Part shown: one piece after another, positions 6,242-7,326 of the stretch | How the letters are laid out: each line of letters opens with the position of its first letter | How positions within the stretch are numbered: position 1 is the stretch's first letter | Origin: an uncultured Rhodospirillales bacterium | GTDB taxonomy: Bacteria; Pseudomonadota; Alphaproteobacteria; Acetobacterales; Acetobacteraceae | Assembly (NCBI GenBank): GCA_903904805.1 | Contig: CAIVDX010000447.1 | Coordinates: 1 to 7,326, forward strand | DNA length: 7,326 nt | Reading direction: 5' to 3' | Translations under genes and position numbers: made by a program | Notes under the pieces: model-generated | Seen by the model: only the letters and a program-made list of their open reading frames with translations | Database searches by the model: none | What the model was told of the DNA's origin: nothing

Positions 6242-7326
6242 ATGGCGAAGCCGCGCATGCATCTGGCGTTCGATATTTCCTACACGCATCTGGACGGGCG
6301 CTGGCGGATGCCGGGGTCGTGGACCGGGCGGACCTATCCGGATCTCGACATCTATGAGGAGATCGCCCGCATCGCAGAGCGCGGGCGGCTGGACATGCTG
6401 TTTTTCGGCGACGGCACCGGCATTCCGGCGACCTGGGAAGATTCGATGGACGAGGCGGTGCGTTGGGGCATTTCCTGGCCGCGGCTGGACAAGAGCGCCT
6501 ACATCGCCTGCATGTCGCGCGTGACGAAGCATGTCGGCTTCGGACTGACCTATGCCTCGACCTTCATGCATCCGTTCTATGTGGCGCGGCTGCTGAACTC
6601 GCTGGATCATGTGACCGGCGGACGGCTGGCGTTCAATGTGATCACCTCCACGCGGCGGTCGGACGCGGCGAATTATGGCTTTGACGAGCTGATGGAGCAT
6701 GACCGGCGCTATGACCGGATGGAGGAGTTCGTCGATGTCTGCAAGAAATTGTGGGACAGTGTGGCGCCGGATGCGTTCATCTGGGATCGGCAGAGCGGCG
6801 TGGTGGCCGACCCCGCGAAGGTGCATGCGATCAATCATGCAGGTGAGTTCTTCAAGGTTCGCGGCCCGCTGAATTGCGTGCCGTCGCCGCAGCATCATCC
6901 GATCCTGATCCAGGCGGGCAGCTCGGACCGCGGCATCGCGGCCTCGGCCGATTTCGCCGACATGGTGTTCGCGCAATATCCGCCGCGGGAGGTCAAGCAG
7001 CTGCACCGCGCGAAGCTGGATGCGCAGCTGGTGGCGAAGGGGCGCGACCCCTCCGAGGTCGGCATCCTGTGGGGCGTGCAGATTTCGGTGGCGGAGACCG
7101 AGGCGGCGGCGAAGGCGCATCGTGAGCAGCTTCTCACCATGATCCCGCGCGAGGCGGTGGGGCCGTATCTGTCGCATAATTGCGGTTATGATTTCTCGCG
7201 CCTGCCCGGGCGGTTCACGCTGGGCGCGTTGAACGAGGAGATTGCTTCGACCGGTGCCTCGCCGGTGGGGTTCGTGCACCAGCTGGCGCGGCGGATCGGC
7301 GCGGACACCGAGATCACCCGCGAGGA
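6242..7326 (+). CDS. LLM-class flavin monooxygenase, NtaA/SnaA/DszA type (3'-truncated)
   Basis: An open frame runs from the ATG at 6242 to the window edge: 361 complete codons without a stop, so the C-terminus is missing (relatives are about 440-460 residues). It is a bacterial-luciferase-like TIM-barrel oxygenase that would use FMNH2 from a separate flavin reductase. Family blocks are ERGRLDMLFFGDG (46-58), SLDHVTGGRLAFNVITS (120-136), EHDRRYDRMEEF (152-163), VVADPAKVH (187-195) and RGPLNCVPSPQ..PILIQAG (207-226), all as in nitrilotriacetate monooxygenase NtaA, pristinamycin SnaA and dibenzothiophene-sulfone DszA. AGAGGG at 6230-6235 lies 6 nt before the ATG. The substrate cannot be told; pairing with a TauD-like dioxygenase suggests, without proving, scavenging of sulfur or nitrogen compounds. 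An 18-bp palindrome upstream probably controls it. Confidence 0.9.
   Translation, partial: MAKPRMHLAFDISYTHLDGRWRMPGSWTGRTYPDLDIYEEIARIAERGRLDMLFFGDGTGIPATWEDSMDEAVRWGISWPRLDKSAYIACMSRVTKHVGFGLTYASTFMHPFYVARLLNSLDHVTGGRLAFNVITSTRRSDAANYGFDELMEHDRRYDRMEEFVDVCKKLWDSVAPDAFIWDRQSGVVADPAKVHAINHAGEFFKVRGPLNCVPSPQHHPILIQAGSSDRGIAASADFADMVFAQYPPREVKQLHRAKLDAQLVAKGRDPSEVGILWGVQISVAETEAAAKAHREQLLTMIPREAVGPYLSHNCGYDFSRLPGRFTLGALNEEIASTGASPVGFVHQLARRIGADTEITRE

Noticed and set aside
6095..7279. Minus-strand open frame of 394 codons opposite the flavin monooxygenase
   Set aside because: Arg/His-rich translation with no motif. The plus strand here encodes clear LLM-family blocks from a start with a good ribosome binding site.
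1..7326. CRISPR arrays, tRNA or rRNA genes, insertion sequences, riboswitches
   Set aside because: None seen: no regularly spaced repeats, no tRNA-like cloverleaf, no transposase-like protein and no terminal inverted repeats were noticed.

Overview
The window is GC-rich DNA, most likely from an alphaproteobacterium; an acetic-acid-bacteria or sphingomonad relative is plausible, but the genus cannot be fixed from sequence alone. The evidence is a densely packed crtX-crtY-crtI-crtB carotenoid operon of proteobacterial type and a GAAC-N7-GAAC element (the alphaproteobacterial LexA box) at the left edge.

Layout: positions 1-267 carry no convincing gene. They hold a LexA-type SOS box (18-32) with a TTGACA hexamer beside it, probably the promoter of a gene reading leftwards out of the window, and two hairpins, one at the end of the crt transcript. 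Positions 268-5152 are all minus strand and read crtX, crtY, crtI, crtB. The junctions are a 4-nt overlap, a 1-nt gap and an 8-nt overlap. Upstream of crtX, on the same strand, is a TauD/TfdA-type Fe(II)/2-oxoglutarate dioxygenase (5235-6068). A 173-bp divergent intergenic region with a perfect 18-bp TetR-type palindrome (6186-6203) separates it from a plus-strand flavin-dependent monooxygenase of the NtaA/SnaA/DszA (LLM) type, which runs off the right edge.

How the genes work together: CrtB condenses two GGPP to phytoene, CrtI desaturates it (probably to lycopene), CrtY cyclises lycopene to beta-carotene, and CrtX glycosylates a hydroxylated product such as zeaxanthin. The GGPP synthase (crtE) and the hydroxylase (crtZ or equivalent) that the pathway needs are not in this window. 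The dioxygenase and flavin monooxygenase look like a divergent catabolic or scavenging pair, perhaps for organosulfur or related compounds. It is open whether the dioxygenase belongs functionally to that pair or to the crt operon it reads into.

Nothing here is clearly a new system. The most useful leads are the SOS box at the left edge, the TetR-type operator in the divergent region, and the dioxygenase upstream of crtX.
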